Positions 7,065 to 10,157 of a stretch of 10,157 bases of DNA are shown here, piece after piece. Position 1 is the first letter of the stretch; every line of letters starts with the position of its first letter. Origin of the DNA: Cyclostephanos tholiformis (Eukaryota > Bacillariophyta > Thalassiosirophyceae > Thalassiosirales > Thalassiosiraceae); contig JALLPB010001363.1 of the NCBI GenBank assembly GCA_036939975.1, positions 1 through 10,157 of the forward strand, read 5' to 3'. Both the position numbers and the translations under genes were made by a program. The notes beneath the pieces are model-generated. The model did no database searches. It was not told the origin of the DNA and saw only the letters and a program-made list of their open reading frames with translations.

Positions 7065-7503
7065 TTCACCCACCCACCCCACCCCCCACCCCACCCCGTC
7101 CGGCGAAGACGACTTCCCTCCACTGTTAATTGACCACCCGAGAGTTCTTCTGGGGGGAACCCCGCGATGACGATTGGCGATGGGGCGATATTGGAGTCGG
7201 CTTCGCTTCGGGAGGGGGGGGGAGGGGGGAGGGGGGAGGGGAGAGGGAGCGGATTTATTTTTTTTAGTTTTTTTGGCCCTCCATCCCTGCTGTTTTTGTT
7301 TTCGTGTGTTTGATGAGGCCCCCTTTTTCTCTCACCAACATTACCTATTTATTAGGTATTTAAACTCAGCTATTTATTTTTTCAATACTATTATTATAAT
7401 TGTTACCTATTATGGGTGGGTGGGGTGGATGGCACTAGGTAGGTACATCGGACGACGGCGGTAGGATCCGACGTTTGCTCGAAACCTCCCTTACCTTGAC
7501 GGG
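7065..7503. other. Divergent spacer, RsmE / methylesterase-like gene
   Basis: The spacer holds the presumed promoters of two divergent genes. Next to the RsmE start is a C/A tract (CCCACCCACCCC type), then a long purine tract at 7210-7247, a T-rich stretch at about 7254-7280, the palindrome ACCTA-5-TAGGT at 7343-7357 and TATTTAAA at 7357-7364, about 140 bases before the downstream start. No gene is supported here; the 96-codon frame at 7174-7464 simply crosses these low-complexity tracts. Confidence 0.55.
7210..7247 (+). promoter_or_regulatory. Purine tract with strong G-quadruplex pattern
   Basis: The plus strand reads GGG-A-G9-A-G6-A-G6-A-G4-AGA-GGG. Runs of three or more G separated by single A are the most favourable quadruplex arrangement, and the all-purine strand could also form a triplex. 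It lies between two divergent starts. A regulatory role is inference; it may simply be a slippage-expanded tract, and its exact length in an assembly may be unreliable. Confidence 0.5.
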
Positions 7504-8948
7504 ATGGATGACCACCATCGGCGCGAGGAAGGACCCGCCGACCGACGACGACGACGACGAATACGACGACGTCGGATATGGGATCTCCTACGTCACGTCC
7601 CAACTTTCGCCATCCGGTGCCTTCGTCTACTCGGATTCGTACTCCTCCTCCTACCGGCATTCGTCGTTTTCCTCTGGCACTACCTGACGTGCGATAGGAT
7701 CGTCATCGATTACGGCGGCGATCGTCGTCGCGACCCCTCGATTCGACGGCACTTGGACTTATACGGCGGTCGATCGTCGTCTGCGTCGTCTGCGTCGTCG
7801 TCGGGGGGGAGGATGAGCGGGAGCGGCACGTGGGAGGAGAAGACCGTCGTCATCTTCATCGCGGGGGGGGCATGGATCATCGGCCATCGAATGTGGGGCG
7901 CCCTCGTCGGTCGGTCCCTCGTGCCGTTCGGTATACTCGTCGTCGTGCCGGATTATCGCAATTTCCCAATAACGGATATTTCGGGCATGGTCGACGACGT
8001 CGACGCTAGCATACAGTGGACGTTCGACCACGCGGGTGAATACGGGGGGGATGCGAATCGGATCGTTTTGGTGGGACAATCGGCGGGAGCGCACATCGGC
8101 GGCGTCGTGGTGACGTCGAAGGTATTGGATTGGCTCACGGTGGAACGGAGGAAAATCGTCGGCATCGAACGTGATGGACGAGGGCGGTGGGATAAGGGTG
8201 ACGAGAACTGCGACGACGTCGTGCGGGACGATTCGACGTCCCATCTCTTGGCATCATCCTATTCGCCGTATCAACTGCGAGGATTCGTGTCGACGTCGTG
8301 CCCGCACAATCTCGTCGCCATGAGACGCGTGTTTCATCGTCATGGGCTTAGCGAGGGCGTGCAACGGAGCATTTTCGGGGGTCGTCCCGATGATGGACGG
8401 AACGATCGCCATTACGACGACGTTTTCGTGAGGTGGAGCCCATATCATATGGTGATGAGATGCAAAGTGGAATACGATTCCCTGTCGCGGGCGAGTGACG
8501 TGAGGCGCGCGAAAGGTCTCGCGGCGTTGAAGGACATATTTCCGAATCTCTGCATTATCCACGGCACGTCCGATGAAACGGTGAGCTTTATCGTGGGGTG
8601 TTTTACTTCGGATGATGCTTCTATAGGCTGAATCAATAATCCCGTCTGCCAATCAAAACCCAGGTACCAGTTAGTGAGGCGATCGAGTTTATATCCCTCC
8701 TCGAAAAACTGAAGATACCCACCGAGTCGAAAATCTACCAAGGCTTTAGCCATACCGATCCCATATTAGAAGCGCCGATGAGCGGCGACCATACATACCA
8801 TCGCGACATTTACGAGCTGGCACGCAAATGGACGGGCAATTCCACTCAAAAACGTCCCATTACACCGTTTGACGAAAGTCATCCACTCTTGCGTCCCATT
8901 TGTCCATCGATGCTCGTGGAAGCCGCACGCTTTTGTAATCCATTTTGA
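7504..8948 (+). CDS. Isoprenylcysteine methylesterase-like alpha/beta hydrolase, membrane-anchored, two exons
   Basis: It resembles plant ICME/PCME, ER/Golgi enzymes that remove the methyl ester from the C-terminal prenylcysteine of CaaX proteins. Exon 1 is 7504-8580 and exon 2 is 8664-8948 (phase 0), giving 453 residues. Seen: an Arg cluster (14-24), a membrane segment (about 38-60), IAGGAWIIGHRMWG (119-132; oxyanion-hole region, as ICME GGAWIIGYKAWG), DYRNFP (150-155), GQSAGAH with nucleophile Ser193 (191-197), SPYHMV (312-317), IHGTSD with the acid Asp357, and GFSHTD with the base His389 in exon 2. The order and the LLPAF-type anchor match ICME. Inserts at about 89-110 (Ser/Gly) and 217-245 are not typical. 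The ATG at 7504 precedes the anchor. Other related hydrolases (for example kynurenine formamidase-like or acetylesterase) share the triad; GGAWIIG and DYRNFP favour ICME. Confidence 0.87.
8581..8663 (+). other. Spliceosomal intron in methylesterase-like gene (83 nt, phase 0)
   Basis: The donor is GTGAGC at 8581 directly after HGTSDET and the acceptor is CAG at 8661-8663. Unspliced reading hits a stop at 8629-8631 before the catalytic histidine. The spliced frame continues VPVSEAIEF and reaches GFSHTDP, exactly what the family requires, then ends at the TGA at 8946-8948. Confidence 0.87.
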
Positions 8949-9063
8949 TTATTCGTACAATTATTAATAGTCAACCGGACGCACGTACCATCTTTCATGT
9001 AGGTTTTCATAAAATTGAATCCGTTAAGTTTTGATCAAATTGGCACCTCTACACGGTACTTCG

Positions 9064-9836
9064 TCAATCCGTACTCGTCCCTCCGGTTTCTTCAACGTCA
9101 TCGCCCTCTTCCTTCCCCACCTCAATTATGAATTCATTTAGATCCCTCCACAGCGCGTCCCTTTCCGCTCCCTCCACGGCGCCCTTCAGTTTGGCACTCC
9201 TTTCCTGGCCGTCCACCGCGAACCACAATCTGCATACGTGGGTGTCATTCTCCTCTAGCGGAAACGCGTGCTTGTCCGAAACGTATACGGGCGGACCACC
9301 CTTGAGAAGTCGACGTAACTCGGCTTGACAATCTGTCGTTTTGACCCTGTTTATATATTGCTCGAATTGAGTGTCCAAAAGCTGTGTTCGGTTCGTTATT
9401 TTAGGGGGCGGATGTGGGGGGGGGGGGAGGTGGCGTGATGTAATTTATCGCGCGATATGTGGGGTGCATTTTCGCAGCGTTTTATTTTGCATCTAGTTGA
9501 TGAAGAAGGTGAAAAAAATCGCTCACCTGCTGCACCACGCATAATTCGAATTGTGCGGGCTTCCATTTCATAGACGGGTATGATTGAAATTCGACTGCGA
9601 TCGAAAATAAAGAAAGAGCGTGTCATTTCAAGGCAAATGAGTCTGGTTGATGACGTGATGTTACACTTTAGTCAAACCCACCCGCACGCCCCACCACCCC
9701 CACAGCTCTTACGTTATGTAAATTCGACCTCCTTACCATAATTCAGATCTTCTTCTGTTATATCTTCCATGGTGCATAGACAGCACATTCCCTTGGACGG
9801 TATCCCGTGTTGATATTCATTCCTCGACTCTGCCAT
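9064..9836 (-). CDS. Unrecognised conserved-looking 161-residue protein, three exons
   Basis: I do not recognise the family. Reading leftward, exon 1 is 9836-9737, exon 2 is 9594-9527 and exon 3 is 9381-9064, with phase 1 and phase 0 joins, giving 161 residues ending at the TGA at 9064-9066. Seen: a short N-terminus with a cysteine cluster CCLC (18-21) in GMCCLCTMEDITEEDLNY, then VEFQSYPSMKWKPAQFE (34-50), a predicted helical region with further Cys at 52 and 73, AELRRLLKGGPPVYVSD (75-91), HVCRLWFAVDG (103-113), and an acidic, Thr-rich tail after ~145. No membrane segment or targeting peptide is visible. The start ATG at 9834-9836 has A at -3 and G at +4. Support for the model: three exons join without a stop, both donors and acceptors are canonical, and composition across the joins is protein-like. 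The CCLC group may bind metal, but that is a guess. It converges with the methylesterase-like gene, 115 bases apart. Confidence 0.75.
9382..9526 (-). other. Second intron of the unrecognised three-exon gene (145 nt, phase 0)
   Basis: On the minus strand the donor is GTGAGC (9526-9521) after codons CAG CAG and the acceptor is CAG (9384-9382). The intron contains a C12 run (9416-9427 read as G on the plus strand) that could serve as part of an unusually C-only pyrimidine tract, though it lies over 30 bases from the acceptor. The open frame of exon 3 has only a TTG near its 5' edge, so it needs upstream exons. Confidence 0.72.
9595..9736 (-). other. First intron of the unrecognised three-exon gene (142 nt, phase 1)
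   Basis: On the minus strand the donor is GTAAGG (9736-9731) after AATTATG and the acceptor is CAG (9597-9595) preceded by a T-rich stretch (ctttctttattttcgatcg). One G from exon 1 plus TC from exon 2 makes Val34. The acceptor's pyrimidine-rich lead-in is the best of the four introns in the window. Confidence 0.72.
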
Positions 9837-10157
9837 TATGAACATTCAAATACCAGCGCCCCGTCCCCCCAGATGAGAGTGGTCACTTGTTTGAAATATA
9901 TGATGAATATGAGTCCGGGCGGGATCAGAACATTATGAGCCTCTATAATCGTAACGCTTTTGTGTTACATACTGTTACTCGGCATTTCAATTTGTAAAAC
10001 AGATACTACGGTCTTAGGCTGTGATTTCTTTGAACTTAGGCTGTGATTTCTTTGAGCAAGTTCACATGTACGCATGTGCGCAATTCATTTTTTTTCGTAT
10101 TTTTCATCCATGTGTGTCGTATTGCGAATTTTTTTTTTTCGGATGGGTATCAGATCG
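9837..10157. other. Right-end spacer upstream of the three-exon gene
   Basis: These 321 bases should include the promoter and 5' leader of the minus-strand three-exon gene. They are AT-rich with short T runs near 10089 and 10131-10139, and hold a 22-base tandem duplication. I see no coding segment with recognisable content and no RNA gene. An exon of a gene lying outside the window cannot be excluded. Confidence 0.5.
10013..10056 (+). repeat. 22-base direct tandem duplication
   Basis: Two copies lie head to tail at 10013-10034 and 10035-10056. Each begins CTTAGGCTGTGATTTC and continues TTTGA; they differ only at the last base (A versus G). It lies roughly 180-220 bases upstream of the start codon of the minus-strand three-exon gene. 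Confidence 0.9.

Noticed and set aside
7344..7353. CCTATTTATT shared with 2501-2510 as a common promoter element
   Set aside because: Two occurrences of an AT-rich 10-mer in about 3 kb of AT-rich spacer are not convincing.
9396..9626. 76-codon minus-strand frame over intron 2 and exon 2 of the three-exon gene
   Set aside because: It reads exon 2 in the wrong frame and runs through the donor site; the spliced model explains the region better.
9651..9658. TGACGTGA as a second CRE-like site
   Set aside because: It lies inside the first intron of the three-exon gene rather than in a promoter, and it is only a half-site match.
1..10157. Prokaryotic system, phage, CRISPR array, transposon or virus
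   Set aside because: No spaced repeats, transposase, terminal inverted repeats or viral genes were seen; introns and gene content are eukaryotic.

Overview
The window looks like nuclear DNA of a eukaryotic alga, most probably a diatom. A nuclear-encoded photosystem II assembly factor (HCF136) carries a bipartite plastid leader with a phenylalanine directly after the signal-peptide cleavage site, as in the diatom ASAFAP motif, followed by a twin-arginine lumen signal. Genes are tightly packed on both strands, GC-rich and full of GAC/GTC trinucleotide runs. They have few short GT-AG introns, and the spacers are AT-rich with long C or G runs. No mobile element, CRISPR array, rRNA or tRNA was recognised.

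Layout, left to right: EMC6 (+, two exons, 170-685); a C-rich spacer; eIF2B alpha subunit (-, 1051-2370, intronless); a ~600-base spacer; a thioredoxin-fold protein with a CPPC active site and a hydrophobic leader (-, 2969-3841); a 354-base divergent spacer with a perfect TGACGTCA palindrome; HCF136 (+, 4196-5446, intronless); a convergent AT-rich spacer; an RsmE-family 16S rRNA uridine methyltransferase (-, 5958-7064); a divergent spacer with a strong G-quadruplex candidate; an isoprenylcysteine methylesterase-like alpha/beta hydrolase with an N-terminal membrane anchor (+, two exons, 7504-8948); and a small unrecognised protein in three exons on the minus strand (9064-9836). The last ~320 bases hold no gene I can support, only a 22-base tandem duplication.

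The genes do not form one pathway. They are housekeeping functions: ER membrane insertion, translation initiation, thiol chemistry, photosystem II assembly, organellar-type rRNA modification and prenyl-protein processing. There is no sign of an operon. The two divergent pairs (thioredoxin/HCF136 and RsmE/methylesterase) could share regulatory DNA. The most novel item is the three-exon gene at the right end: two of its three exons have no long open frame of their own, and it appears only when splice sites and phases are read together. Three gene models (EMC6, methylesterase, unknown protein) were assembled by hand from splice signals and reading phase and have no transcript evidence. Two starts were moved inward (thioredoxin, RsmE) because the longest open frames begin with GTG.
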